DNA of 64,000 nucleotides from Galeruca laticollis (GCA_963921935.1 OY998175.1:231066122-231130121); one strand, 5' to 3'. Shown: positions 32,989 through 43,615, numbered from the stretch's first letter. A program made the numbers and translations. The notes: generated from the sequence alone by a model not told the origin.

Positions 32989-34770
32989 CTAGTTTTGTGT
33001 AGGTGTCAATGAATGATTGGTGTCAAGTAGATGTTTTGCGTAGTGGGATTTATCTGGTTGTTTTAATCTGTATGCTCGTAAGTGTTCACTGTATCGGATT
33101 TCAAAATTCCTAAGGGTCTGACCCAAATAGACAGCATTACATTCTGGACATTTGAGTTTATATATACCTGACTTCCTTAATAGTGGTATTTTTGTTTTTA
33201 CATTTAACAATTTTGTACTAACGTTACTTTCTGTTTTAAAAGAAATCGTTGTCTTCGTTGCTGATAATAATATATTTGAAATATTATTAGAAATATTTCC
33301 TGCATAAGTGATGGTTTTATAAGTTTTAATTTCATCAGCTTGTTTAGGAAATATTAGTTGTAATGCCACTTTTTCTTCTTTTTTACTAATTAGCTTATTT
33401 ATCATATCTAATGGATAACCGTTGGATGTTGCTATTTGTGTAATTGTATTAATCTCTCTATCAAAATTACATTTGTTCATAGGAACTGAAAAAGCTCTAT
33501 GTATCATTGAATTATATGCAGCTAGTCTGTGTGACATAGGGTGATTGGAATCGAATGGAATTGTCACATCAGTCTGTGTTGGTTTTCGGTAAATTGAATA
33601 ATCAAGTACATTATTAACTCTTTGAATTTTTAAATCAAGAAAATTGATTGAGCTATTTTCTTCAATTTCTAATGTAAATTTAATTTTTGTGTGTAAATTA
33701 TTGATGTGGTTGAAAAATACATCTAATTGTCGTTCACTACCCATAAAACAAGCTAATATGTCATCTACATATCTATACCAAAATAAAACATTTTTCGAAA
33801 TATTACTTTCAAAGATCTTTCTTTTTAAATTGTCCATAAAAATGTTTGCTAAAATAGGTGATATAGGGCTTCCCATTGGTAAACGTTCATTTTGAATATA
33901 TATCTTATTGTCAAAAGTGAAATAATTCTGATTAATGCATACATCAAATAAATTAAGTATATCTGATATTATTCCTGGATTATTATTTTTATTTTCTAGT
34001 AATTTCCTTACAAGTATTAGACATTCTTTAGGAGGAATTTTAGTGAACATATTAGTTACATCGAACGAAATGAGTTTATAGTTATCTTGCAAGTGGATTG
34101 CTTTCAACTTGTTGATTAGTTCTATCGAATTTCTAATTGAGTACTGATATTCATATCCGTAACTATTGAGTATATTGTTGAGCTTCTTTGCCAATATATT
34201 ATTAGGAGCAGTAACATAAGAATCTACAGGTTTAATTGGTTTCGTTATTTTATCTAATTTAACGGTTCCATATAATTGTGGACAATAAGGATTCTTATGT
34301 ATGATAGACCTCTTTTCGTAATCACTTAAAAGATAATTGGAATTATTAACAATATCCCTTACATTATTAGAAAACTTTTTTGTTGGGTCTGCTTTGAGAA
34401 CTTTTACATCGCTAGATTCTATAAAGTTATATATTTTGGAATTGTAATTTTCAGTTGTCAAAATGACAGTTGTATTCCCCTTATCAGATTTTGTAATTGT
34501 TAGGTTATTATCTTCTACCTTTTTTTTGATTGCATTTAAAACTGTAATGTCATTTTTTGTTTGACGTTTAACTTTTGAAGGTTCAATATTTTTGATTAAA
34601 TTGGCAATTTTTAATTTCTCATAAAGAAAATTATTTGAATTAGATTTTAAAGCTATTTCTGACTCTGTAGCTATAATTTGTTCAATATTATTCGTAAATT
34701 TTGGTGGTATGCTGTACTTTAAACCTTTATTTAAAAATTCTATTTCACTATCTGTAAAATTAGTGTCTGA
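32989..34770 (-). CDS. Penelope-like reverse transcriptase with GIY-YIG endonuclease
   Basis: An uninterrupted frame encodes the whole Penelope protein. N-terminal helical part ('SEIEFLNKGLKYSIPPKF'), then 'TKSDKGNTTVIL', 'LYGTVKLDK', 'LISFDVTNMFTKIP', 'ERLPMGSPISPILANIFM', RT active site 'FWYRYVDDILACF', 'INFLDLKI', 'YRKPTQTDV'. The GIY-YIG nuclease follows at the C-terminus: 'GIYKLKCPECNAVYLGQTLR' and 'RYSEH'. Penelope proteins copy element RNA at nicked or exposed DNA ends. The open frame extends upstream to 34821, but its first ~18 codons lie on the antisense of the RT motif of the inverted copy, so they are an artefact of the junction. The true N-terminus is probably truncated. Confidence 0.9.
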   Translation of the reverse strand, partial: SDTNFTDSEIEFLNKGLKYSIPPKFTNNIEQIIATESEIALKSNSNNFLYEKLKIANLIKNIEPSKVKRQTKNDITVLNAIKKKVEDNNLTITKSDKGNTTVILTTENYNSKIYNFIESSDVKVLKADPTKKFSNNVRDIVNNSNYLLSDYEKRSIIHKNPYCPQLYGTVKLDKITKPIKPVDSYVTAPNNILAKKLNNILNSYGYEYQYSIRNSIELINKLKAIHLQDNYKLISFDVTNMFTKIPPKECLILVRKLLENKNNNPGIISDILNLFDVCINQNYFTFDNKIYIQNERLPMGSPISPILANIFMDNLKRKIFESNISKNVLFWYRYVDDILACFMGSERQLDVFFNHINNLHTKIKFTLEIEENSSINFLDLKIQRVNNVLDYSIYRKPTQTDVTIPFDSNHPMSHRLAAYNSMIHRAFSVPMNKCNFDREINTITQIATSNGYPLDMINKLISKKEEKVALQLIFPKQADEIKTYKTITYAGNISNNISNILLSATKTTISFKTESNVSTKLLNVKTKIPLLRKSGIYKLKCPECNAVYLGQTLRNFEIRYSEHLRAYRLKQPDKSHYAKHLLDTNHSLTPTQN

Positions 34771-35540
34771 AAGTAATATTTCGAAAAATGTTTTATTTTG
34801 GTATAGATATGTAGATGACATATAAGCTTATTTTATGGGTAGTGAACGACAATTAGATGCCTTTTTCAACCACATCAATAATTTACACCCAAAAATTAAA
34901 TTTACATTAGAAATTGAAGAAAATAGCTCAATCAATTTTCTTGATTTAAAAATCTACTTGACACCAATCATTCATTGACACCTAACACAAAACTAGAAGT
35001 GCTGCATAATTGTGAAAAGAAACAAGAACTGGATTTCCTTGAAGAACTGGAAATTAGAAGACATTTAAGAAACCCACAATATGAAGTTGTCAATGAACAG
35101 TTAAATCTAGGGAATTCTCCACTAATAAACTGTCTTCTTAAGTGATAATTGTAAAGATCAGCAGATATAGTTTTCCTGGTTTTCTATATCATTGCACAGT
35201 TATACTGATCTTAATTGGAAAAATGATATCCAGGATATCACCGTATCGCTAATAATATCTAAGCTTCAATATTTGTAATATTACATCTTCTTTTTTGTAT
35301 TAACATATATTGAGTCAATCACAAGTTAGGTCACTTCTTGGTCTAGCCAAAAATAACTACTAAACATCAGGTAGGCATCAAATAAAATGAAACTTCTGTC
35401 ATTCTGACGATGAAATTGATTTATCGAAACAATTGTCAATTTTTTAGAATTTTCAATAACTTTTATTATATTGTGGAATTAACTGGAAACCGCGAGTTTC
35501 ATTTAAAACACTAATATGAGCAGATTCCACGAAGTAAGGG
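34766..35540 (+). pseudogene. Inverted partial copy of PLE-1
   Basis: Plus-strand reading starts 'ESNISKNVLFWYRYVDDI', has a stop, then 'GSERQLDAFFNHINNL' and 'SINFLDLKI'. It then jumps directly to the post-ORF tail region ('TPIIH'), so most of the RT C-terminus and the GIY-YIG domain are deleted. It forms the right arm of the inverted structure and ends in the Penelope terminal repeat. Confidence 0.85.
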
Positions 35541-35550
35541 TCGAGACATT

Positions 35551-35612
35551 TAATTTTATTTTATTTAGTCTTCTATTTTGTTATTTGAAGGTGCCCTTCA
35601 AGGTGGGGGTTA
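35551..35612 (+). other. BEL-B 3' untranslated end and polypurine tract
   Basis: Just before the 3' LTR sits 'AAGGTGGGGGTTA', the polypurine tract used to prime plus-strand DNA synthesis in LTR elements. Confidence 0.6.
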
Positions 35613-35805
35613 TGTTTAATTTTCTTTACTCCGTAATGTCAATCTAATGTAATGATATTTAATTTTTAAATAAAGATATCAAGTGGGTAAAAATGTAATA
35701 TGTCAAAAATAATTAAATTTTTAATGTCATGTCATTTTCGATTTCAATAAACTATTTGTTCAAGATATTACTATTTTTCTAGTAACAATTACAATTAATT
35801 TTACA
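35613..35805 (+). repeat. BEL-B 3' LTR
   Basis: 193 bases, partner of 26474-26666. It ends 'TTAATTTTACA' next to the CTAGG duplication. Confidence 0.93.
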
Positions 35806-35810
35806 CTAGG

Positions 35811-36015
35811 TTCCATGGTCCTGGTACAGGGTAACAACAATACTTTCGTATCCAATTGGCAGCTTGCTCGTATTACTCAACTTCATCCAGGGCATGATGG
35901 TATTGTCAGAGTTGTGGACTTGAAGACTCAAAATGGTGAAATTAGACGTCCTGTTACCAAGATCTGCGTGTTACCTGTAGAAAGTGACTTTGAAAATTTA
36001 ACAATAATTTATTGA
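35811..36015 (+). pseudogene. BEL-A pol part 3: integrase C-terminal domain
   Basis: Continues the BEL-A integrase after BEL-B: 'MVLVQGNNNTFVSNWQLARI', 'GHDGIVRVVDLKTQ', 'IRRPVTKICVLPVE', stop at 36013-36015. The 'W..ARI....G.DG..RV..+KT..G...RP..K+..LP' pattern is the standard end of BEL/Pao integrases. The reading is in frame with 26473 when one CTAGG copy is removed. Confidence 0.93.
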
Positions 36016-36138
36016 TATTGACCTCAGTGCACTGTTAGTATTCAATCTATTAACTTATATACTTTCGCGATTTGTTTCATTACATAATGTATTAGTTTGT
36101 AATATTGAAAGAACTGTATTCTTCCAAGGCCGGCAGTA

Positions 36139-36377
36139 TCTTTGTGTATGAAAGACTTTTATTGTAAAAGCGGCAACACGGCCGGTTAATGTATGAAAGT
36201 ATTTTAATGTAAAAGCGGCAACGCAGCCTAATCAAGAATTCAGTTACCACAAAACGACAGCGCAAGCAAGGTGTTGTACCGATACTCACAAATTTATATA
36301 TTAAATAATAAAAGTTATACATTCCATTGAAGTGTGTGAGTTTATTCATATAAAATAAAATAAAAGGTGCCCTTACA
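36139..36377 (+). repeat. BEL-A 3' LTR
   Basis: 239 bases, partner of 13831-14065, ending 'GGTGCCCTTACA' next to the ATCCA duplication. The first bases read TCT where the 5' LTR has TGT. Confidence 0.93.
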
Positions 36378-36860
36378 ATCCATTCGAATTGCAAACATTA
36401 TGGATGAATGTGTTTTGGATTTAGACATTATGTAAGACAAATTTGTAATAGATTTGAAAAACAAAATTTCATACATCGACAAGGAAGAAGTAATCCTCAG
36501 TGGTGAAAATGATCAATTGCACAAAATGAAAGTTATAGTTGATAAAGATATAAGAATTACAGTTAATGCAGAAAGCGTTGTCATGGCTCGCCTTTAAGGA
36601 AAATCTAAAGATTTGACTATTGGGTTTATTGAACCACGTGAACCGACAGAATATGGAGTAATGGTAGCCAAACTTCTGGTAAAAATAGAACAGCAAATTC
36701 CCGTTCACGTTGCCAATACGTCTAGGAGATCAGCTGCACTAAAGAACAGTCACTGAAATATTGTGAACCAGGGAAAAGCATAGTGAATTTACGAGATAAT
36801 CTCAAACCCGAAAAAGAGCCACAAAATAAAGTCGACGACTAACTTCAATGATCCTAAATA
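36378..36860 (+). pseudogene. Ty3/gypsy protease C-terminus and linker (continuation)
   Basis: Reads on from 13830: 'IMDECVLDLDIM', stop, 'YIDKEEVILSGENDQLHKMK', 'NAESVVMARL', stop, 'GFIEPREPTEYGVMVAK'. The 'ECVLDLDI' motif is the second conserved part of retropepsin (usually ILGxD). The gypsy RT domain is not found downstream, so the copy is broken around 36830-36900. Confidence 0.85.
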
Positions 36861-37429
36861 AAAAAAAATCTATCACCAGTTGTGATAACCTAAAAACTCT
36901 GCTTTCAAAATGTCCCTAATAGACCGAGAAGGCAGCGTAGCTGGCTGTCACCACCCACGATTCCGTGGGAAACAGGAGTCGACGGCTCCTGTAAGAAATA
37001 TCCGAAAGAGCTGGCTTCGGCCTCCGCTGCTACCAGTTGTCGTTGGTAATGAGAGGTCTTGTGTTATGGGGTTACGTCAGTTAGAGGGGTGTGTTGAGGA
37101 AAAATTTTAGGTGTAGCTCTTATGTGTATATGTTAGGTATTCCTGCTCTTCTGGTTGAGAAAACAAATTAACCGACAATGATTTCTTAAACGAGTTTAAT
37201 AAAAAATATATAAGAAAAATAAAAAGAATTACACCAAATTTACAAAGCGTCAGGAATAATCGTATATAGAGTCTTGTGACTGTAATTAAATAAAACCAGT
37301 GATAGGATCGAGAGAAAACTTGAGATACCCTTTTAAATCAATGCTAATGACTCGCAAAATAAAAAGAAATTTGAGTAGTTAATACACGTATGTTCTGTGA
37401 CACTTTATCGGATGAACAGGCGGATGGCC
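36861..37429. other. Unassigned stretch with GC-rich hairpin cluster
   Basis: No ORF is convincing. 36954-36969 and 36972-36992 are two perfect hairpins 2 bases apart. A third with a TTCG tetraloop (GGC-TTCG-GCC) is at 37013-37022. The cluster stands out from AT-rich surroundings and may be the end of an unrecognised element. 37100-37429 is AT-rich without features. Confidence 0.4.
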
Positions 37430-38465
37430 TATGGGTGGTTACCGATAGGAAGAAGTTTCCAGAGGGTTTACAAGAAGTAAAAGAAGTCTCTAGATGGTTA
37501 GCAAGTAATGACGGTAGCGTCTACGGGGGTTATGCAAAAAGTAAATAAGTGTGTATGTTGTTACGTGTATAAGGTATCTAGAGGGTGGTTTAGAAGAAAC
37601 GAAGGGGCTTTTAAGGGTAGCGTCTACGGGGATTACGCAAAAAGTAAGGGTGTATACAAGAACGGGGGTTATGCAAAAAGTAAATAAGTGTGTATGTTGT
37701 TACGTGTATAAGGTATCTAGAGGGTGGTTTAGAAGAAGCGAAGGGGTTTTTAAGGGTAGCGTCTACGGGGATTAGGCAAAAAGTAAGGGTGTATACAAGA
37801 ACGTAGGTTATGCAAAAATTAAATAAGTGTGTATGTTTTTACGTGTATAAGGTATCTAGGGTGGTGATTTAGAAGAAGCGAAGAGGGTTTTAAGGGTAGC
37901 GTCTACGGGGAAAGGGAGCGTCTACGGGGATTACGTAAATAAGGGTGTATACAAGAACGGGGGTTATGCAAAAAGTAAATAAGTGTGTATGTTTTCACGT
38001 GTATAAGGTATCTAGGGGGTGATTTAGAAGAAGCGAAGAGGCTTTTAAGGGTAGGGTCTACGGGGGGGGTTGCGTAAAAAGTAAATAAGGGTGTATACAA
38101 GAAGTAATTAGAAGAAAGAAAATATATGGAGGATTGTGTGTGTAAGAGATGAGGGGTAGTGCTTACGAGGGGAAGGGGCTATGCAGTTAGCTGATTTTTT
38201 AAGGGTTCTATAATTTGAAATTCTCAAAGGAATGTTATTAGATTGATAACCAACATTTTTTTTAAAACGGATATGTGTGTGAATTCATATCATTTTATAG
38301 AAGGTTTTTTATATTGTAATAAATGAAATCTCGCATTATATTAAATTCGCTTAGTAGGTAATATTTATGCGTTATTTCTATAGTTAGCAAGCACGTGCAG
38401 ACCAAATCATTTATTCAGACAATAGTGAACTTGTTTCAAATATGATAAGATTGGAATGTCATGAT
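37430..38465. repeat. Left TIR of the Polinton, with minisatellite
   Basis: Inverted match to ~62965-64000. The outer part (about 37430-38110) is a tandem array with a period of ~130-148 bases, built of words such as 'GTTATGCAAAAAGTAAATAAG', 'GGTATCTAGAGGGTGG' and 'GGGTAGCGTCTACGGGG'. The inner part (38190-38465) is single copy ('GGAATGTTATTAGATTG', 'AGCAAGCACGTGCAGACC'). The outer end cannot be fixed because the partner TIR runs off the window. Confidence 0.88.
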
Positions 38466-38809
38466 TTCTGGTTTATAATTGTTAGTAACAGATTAGATTG
38501 TACGAAATCGTGGAAAAATATAGTTTTCTGGAAATATGATGATGATATCAAAAATAACTCATTGAACTTGTGCATCCCCTCTATAATAAAATATTCTTTT
38601 AAATAGTGCTCACAGTAAATACTAGACAATAGACTGTACTTAGTGTTCCAGTGAAAAGTTGTCGTTTAAAATTCCACAATACATAGTAAGTTATTTATAA
38701 GTTTACTATTTTTTTTTCATTCATCTTTAACTATTTTAAAAAACTTAATTGTTAAATTATTATTATTATTATTCTGTTATCTTTTCAAATAATTCTTTCT
38801 CTATTACAG
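38466..38809. other. AT-rich spacer between left TIR and first Polinton gene
   Basis: Contains 'ATTATTATTATT' near 38757-38772 and probably the promoter of the following gene. 'TTTCTCTATTACAG' just before 38810 could be a splice acceptor. No ORF. Confidence 0.35.
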
Positions 38810-39124
38810 ATGAATTTTTTAAATGAGATTAATACAATAAGCACTGCTTTTGCAGAAATAAAACCCGTTATAAAACTGAAAGATTTACCAAGGGATACAC
38901 CACATAGAATAAACAGCGCAAAGGTGCACCAGGGGCAATTTGGAGTCCAAATACTTCTGGAGCTGGACGAAAATATAGTATTTCTCCCCAAAAGTGTGAC
39001 GGATGCATTTGCGTCGCATGTAAATCAATTTACGCCGGGGAAGTTCAGCATTACATTCCTGGGACTTCAAACTTTCCAAAGGGTTTCCCCTAGGACCCAC
39101 TTCAAAATGGAGGAGAATGTATAA
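38810..39124 (+). CDS. Small conserved Polinton protein (function unknown)
   Basis: An intact 104-residue frame from ATG 38810: 'NFLNEINTISTAFAEIKPVI', 'LKDLPRDTPHRINSAKVHQG', 'GVQILLELDENIVFLPKSVT', 'GKFSITFLGLQTF'. It reads like the short proteins commonly found next to PolB in arthropod Mavericks. The alternating beta pattern would fit an OB-type single-strand DNA-binding fold, but this is inference. It lies 105 bases before the PolB frame on the same strand. Confidence 0.6.
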   Translation: MNFLNEINTISTAFAEIKPVIKLKDLPRDTPHRINSAKVHQGQFGVQILLELDENIVFLPKSVTDAFASHVNQFTPGKFSITFLGLQTFQRVSPRTHFKMEENV

Positions 39125-39234
39125 AGAAACATAACAAAACAGTACATATTGAATTTCAACACCTTGAAAAATAATCTGGACACAGGTGAACAGCTTCAGT
39201 TTTCAAAATCGTAAGTTTTTATAATTTTTTGAAA

Positions 39235-42200
39235 ATGAATTCTGAGGAAATAGCTCTCCTAACTGATAATATTGTTAAAAAGTTTCAAGCAATTGAAAAT
39301 ATTTTATTTCAAAAAAAATGTACTATTTATGATATTGAAAAATGGTCAAAACAAGCTAAATGCCACATTAGACTTTGCAACTTAGCAATACGTGATGGGG
39401 ATCTAACCATTGGTACATTACGTAAACTACAAGCCAACAAGCGGTTTAGAACAATAATTCAGAATCTAAGTAAATCTGGAAAGAGGCTTACTATTAATTA
39501 AAAAAGAAGTAATAGAGTAAAATGGGAAGATATTAATTCAATTTTTGAAAGTAGAGTTCGAACCGGGATTATTATAAATAAATCTCATAAAGATATCTTA
39601 CAGTTTTTTGATGATTCGTTGTTTCTTTTCAGCACTAGAATGAAAAACGCATTAAAAAAATGCAATATGTTGAAAGTAAATACTTGTTTTTGTGCAGAAT
39701 TTATTAGAAAATCAGGTGATACTGAAATTACAGAAAATAAATATTTTTCTACAAAAAATGAAATAATTGATAAGACAACTGACTTTAAAAAATGGTTTGC
39801 AGTTAATGTAAGAGATGTCATTTTAAGAAAACTTTAAGAATATTCTGAGGAAGGATCGGGGTGGGCCTTAAGTAAAATTATATCTCTGGAAATCAATATA
39901 ATTAAATACGAGGTGGCTAGTGGAATATCATCATATATTAAATTACCAGACATAATAGTTAAAAGAAAGGCGTGTATCAACGTTCAGAATGACGATAATG
40001 CATGCTTTGCTTGGGCAATTGTTTCAGCTTTGTTCCCTTGCGTTATTAATAAAAATCCTACACGTACTTGTTCATATCCTCATTATAGCAAAGTTTTGAA
40101 CATAAACGGTCTTACATTTCCTGTACACCCAAATCAGATTATAACTTTCGAAAAAAATAATGTTAATATTTCGGTTAATGTTTTTGAATTGGAAATTTTC
40201 AGACCATCAAATGTTAGTGTTGTGCCAGTACGTTCAACAAAACAAAAAAGAGAAAAGCATGTCAATTTACTGATTATTCAAAATAAATATTTTCCTAAAA
40301 AGAATGATTGCGAACCAGAGTCAGATAATGATGATTATGATTTTAGTGATGATATACAGTATCACTATATTTGGATAAAAGACTTTTCAAGACTTTTATC
40401 CAAGCAACTCTCTAAAAATACTAGAAAAAAATATATATGTGATAGATGTTTGAATTATTTTGTTTCTCAAGAAAAATTGGATGACCATTTCAAATATTGT
40501 GAAGAAATTGATAATAATTGTAAAATTGTTTTCTAAAGATCCATATGTCAAGTTTAAAAATTTTGTATACAAAGAAAAAGTACCTTTTATTATTTATGCA
40601 GATTTTGAATCACTACTTATTCCTTATATTGATGTAGATGCTAGAATAAAATCTCAAAAGGGATATGGTTCACAGTCGGTAACGAGAAGTGCTAGGTATC
40701 AAAAACATAAATCTTATAGTGCTGGACTATATTTTAAATGTAATTTTAACGATAACTGGTCATTTTATGATAGCAATCGAAGTTCTGATTGTATGTTATG
40801 GTTTGTAGATAAAATTGAAAATATTGCAAAATTTGTAATGTCAAAATTAAAAAATGTTGAACCAATGAATGTTGAAGTGAATTTAAAAGATGCTTCAGAT
40901 AAATGTCATATTTGTGAGGAGATATTTAAGGAAGGTGATAAGATTGTTAGGGAACATTGTCAACTAACAGGTAATTTTCGAGGTTTTGCTCACAACCACT
41001 GTAATCTTAATTATAAAAAATCATTTGTCATTCTAGTAGTTTTTCACAACCTAAGTGGTTATGATTAACATTTCATAATTAGAGATTCAGCTAACCGAAA
41101 TTATGTTCAACTTTTACCTGTTAATAAAGAAAAATACATAAGTTTTACAATCTGGGATAATAATACAAATATTAGGTTTAGATTTATAGACTCTTTTAGA
41201 TTTATGGGATGTTCATTAGATTCATTGGTATCAACATAAGAACCAGAAAATTTCATTCCACTTAGAAAAGAATTTTCTAATCTAAATACTGAACAATTTA
41301 GTTTATTAACTAGAAAAGGTGTTTTCTTTTATGATTATTTAGATGATATAAAGCGATTAGATGAAACTGCATTACCTAGTAAAGAATATTTTTACAACAA
41401 ACTTAACGATGAACATATAAAAGATATTGACTATAGGCATGCAAAATTAGTTTGGTCAGCATTTAATATGAAAACCCTTGCTGATTACAGTGACTTGTAT
41501 ATGAAAACAGATATTTTACTTCTAGCGTATGTTTTTGAAACATTTCGTGATACTTGCTGGAAAACATATGGTTTGGATCCTGGTCATTATTATACAGTTC
41601 CTGGTTACACTTGGGATTGTATGCTCAAGTATACTCATTGTAAATTAGAGACAGTGCAAGATATTGATATGCTGCTATTTTTTGAAAGAGGTATAAGGGG
41701 TGGAATATCTCAGTGTTGTAATCGATACGGTGAAGCCAACAACAAGTATATGCCTACGTATAATGAAAACAAACCTGTGAAGTATCTTTTATATACAGAT
41801 ATTAATAATCTTTATGGTTGGGCTATGAGTCAGGAGCTTCCCTACGGAGGATTTAAATGGGTAGATCATATTATTGATATAACTCAAATTCCAGATGATT
41901 CCCCTGAAGGGTACCTGCTCGAGGTTGATTTAGAGTATCCAAAAAATAAACACGATCTACACAAAGATCTGCCATTCTGTGCAGAACATATTTCACCACC
42001 AAATTCTAAACAAAAGAAATTAATGACTACTCTGTATGATAAAAAAAATTATATTATACATTACAAAAATTTAAAGCAAGCTATAGCTCATGGATTATTG
42101 CTTAAGAAAGTTCATAGGGTATTAAAATTTCAGCAGAGTTGTTGGTTGAAGCCTTATATAGAATTGAATACTTTGATGAGATCCCACGCAAAAAATAATT

Positions 42201-43053
42201 TTGAAAAAAATTTGTATAAACTTATGAATAATGCAGTATTCGGGAAAACGATGCAAAATTTGCGTAAACATCGGTTAGTGAAATTAGTTCGAACGTGGTA
42301 TGGCAAACGAGGAGCTAGAAATTTGATTGCAAGTCCCACATTTCATAGTCGTGTTATATTTAACGATGATGTTGAGAATCCTTTATTGGCTATAGAGCTT
42401 AAGAAAACTAAAATTGTATTTGACAAACCTCTTTATATAGGATTAGCAATTTTAGATATTTCAAAAATATGTGTTTATGAATTTCATTATGATTATATAT
42501 GCTGACCAAATTTTCACCCGAACAATGTAAATTACTTTATACCGATACTGATAGTTTAGTATACGAAATTCAATGTAATAACATATATGAAGAAGTAATA
42601 AAGGCGGATATTCACCGTTTTGATACTAGTGATTATCCTGTAAATAATGTGTGGGATATTCCTCTAGCTCATAAGAAAGTACCCGGAATTATGAAGGATG
42701 AAAATAACTCAAAAATTATGACACATTTTGTAGGTTTACGTTCTAAACAGTATGCCTTCAGAGTGTTAGGTGAGGAAAACGATGTAAAAAAAGCTAAAGG
42801 TATTAAGTCTAATGTGGTAAAGAAAAAAATAACTTTTGATGATTATATTCTCTGTTTGCAGAAATTTATAGAAAATCCTCAAGAAGAGTGTTTCATGCAT
42901 GCAACTCAACGTTGTATACTATCAAAGTTACATGATGTATACACCATTGAACAGACAAAAATTGCTTTAAACCCATCAGATGATAAAAGATATTTGATAC
43001 CTGGTTCACATGACACTCTTCCGTGGGGACATTATAGTATTATGGAGTTATAA
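39235..43053 (+). pseudogene. polB: Polinton protein-primed DNA polymerase B
   Basis: Pieces in order: N-terminal part (39235-39837, in-frame stops at 39499-39501 and 39835-39837); 'NDDNACFAWAIVSAL' and a C-x2-C...H-x4-C zinc-like motif 'CDRCLNYFVSQEKLDDHFKYC' region near 40440-40500; frameshift near 40520; exo I 'IIYADFES' near 40590; exo II 'FHNLSGYD' ending 41065, with a stop directly after; exo III region 'KTDILLLAYVFE' near 41504-41540, Tyr where Asp is usual; Pol A 'DINNLYG' at 41798-41818; Pol B 'KLMNNAVFGKT' near 42220; frameshift near 42500; Pol C 'YTDTDS' at 42538-42555. The end is '..DTLPWGHY'. It would copy the element with a protein primer at the TIR ends. Not functional as it stands. 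Confidence 0.93.
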
Positions 43054-43078
43054 TAAATTGATTGGAATTTATTTTCAG

Positions 43079-43615
43079 ATGAAGAGATTGGTAGATCTAT
43101 GTACTAAGATAATTTGTAATCGTATTACTAGAATTTCAAGTTTTCTTGTACAAGCTCAAATTCCTCAGTTTTTGAAAATAAAAATTTCTCGAGAATTTCG
43201 TACCTATAAATGGTTGCAGATCAAAGAAGAAAGTGAGAAATCTGATCATTGTGATGCTATATTGCTTGATTTTGAATATGAAACAAAAAGTTCACCAGAG
43301 CTTCGAGATACCTTATTAAATTTCACTTATTTAGATGTGTTTACTGAACACGATCTCTACTGCCTAATTAGTAAATAATACTACATTTCTCCTTTGGGGC
43401 TAAAAGTTTGCGAAGAGTGTTTTCAGAAATATTTTAAACTTATGCCTAATATAAATTACACATTTCACGAAGAAATTAGTGTGAGCACTTCAGAAAATTT
43501 AACAGGATTTTATAATTCTGAACACTATTGGTGTCAAAACGATTTTGAGACAGTTGTTTTCATATTATGCGAATATTTTGAGTGTCTAGAAGCTGCAGCA
43601 GATTTACCCTACTGA
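43079..43615 (+). pseudogene. Polinton gene after PolB, unknown function
   Basis: From ATG 43079: 'MKRLVDLCTKIICNRITRIS' and 'SPELRDTLLNFTYLDVFTEH', stop at 43376-43378. It then continues in the same frame 'GLKVCEECFQKYFKLM', '..YNSEHYWCQNDFETVV' to 43615. 'SLxxLC...I' starts of this sort are common in arthropod Maverick small proteins. One nonsense codon separates the halves, unless they are two genes. No enzyme motif is seen. Confidence 0.5.

Larger units (their letters stand above)
32470..35550 (-). mobile_element. Penelope-like element PLE-1 with inverted arms
   Basis: A Penelope RT/GIY-YIG ORF on the minus strand (34770 to 32989) is flanked by inverted arms: 32474-32990 pairs with ~34960-35530. 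The right arm is a partial plus-strand copy of the same element. It starts inside the RT motif region at 34766, is deleted between RT and the tail, and ends in the same terminal sequence ('GTCTCGACCCTTACTTCG' in complement). Tail-to-tail or head-to-head partial copies are a known feature of Penelope insertions. It lies between BEL-B pol and its polypurine tract. Confidence 0.9.
26474..35805 (+). mobile_element. BEL/Pao element BEL-B inside BEL-A integrase
   Basis: LTRs of 193 bases each (26474-26666 and 35613-35805) and a 5-base target duplication CTAGG (26469-26473 and 35806-35810) define it. About a dozen differences between the LTRs by eye suggest an old insertion. Gag, protease, RT, RNase H and integrase relics lie in order. 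A Penelope-like element interrupts the region between the end of pol and the polypurine tract. Confidence 0.95.
13831..36377 (+). mobile_element. BEL/Pao element BEL-A, nested host of other elements
   Basis: Flanking LTRs (13831-14065 and 36139-36377) and a 5-base target duplication ATCCA (13826-13830 and 36378-36382) define it. The gypsy protease/linker reading continues on both sides. Remove the two inner insertions (17034-25221 with one duplicated copy of TTCGATT, and 26474-35805 with one copy of CTAGG) and the remaining pol reads on: 'AFIIR' continues into 'F', and 'LLKLG' continues into 'S'. BEL/Pao elements move through reverse transcription of an RNA copy. Confidence 0.95.

Noticed and set aside
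33644..33895. Plus-strand ORF inside PLE-1
   Set aside because: It is the antisense of the Penelope RT motif. Its last part also explains the false N-terminus of the 610-residue frame.
36954..36992. Hammerhead ribozyme at the paired hairpins
   Set aside because: The GAAAC-like segment after the first stem is suggestive, but the CTGATGA core before the stem is absent (the sequence reads CTGTCACCA).
37551..38100. ORFs in the Polinton TIR minisatellite (also 63549-63752 and 63783-63971)
   Set aside because: Their amino-acid repeats follow the DNA repeat period on both strands. They are by-products of the tandem array.
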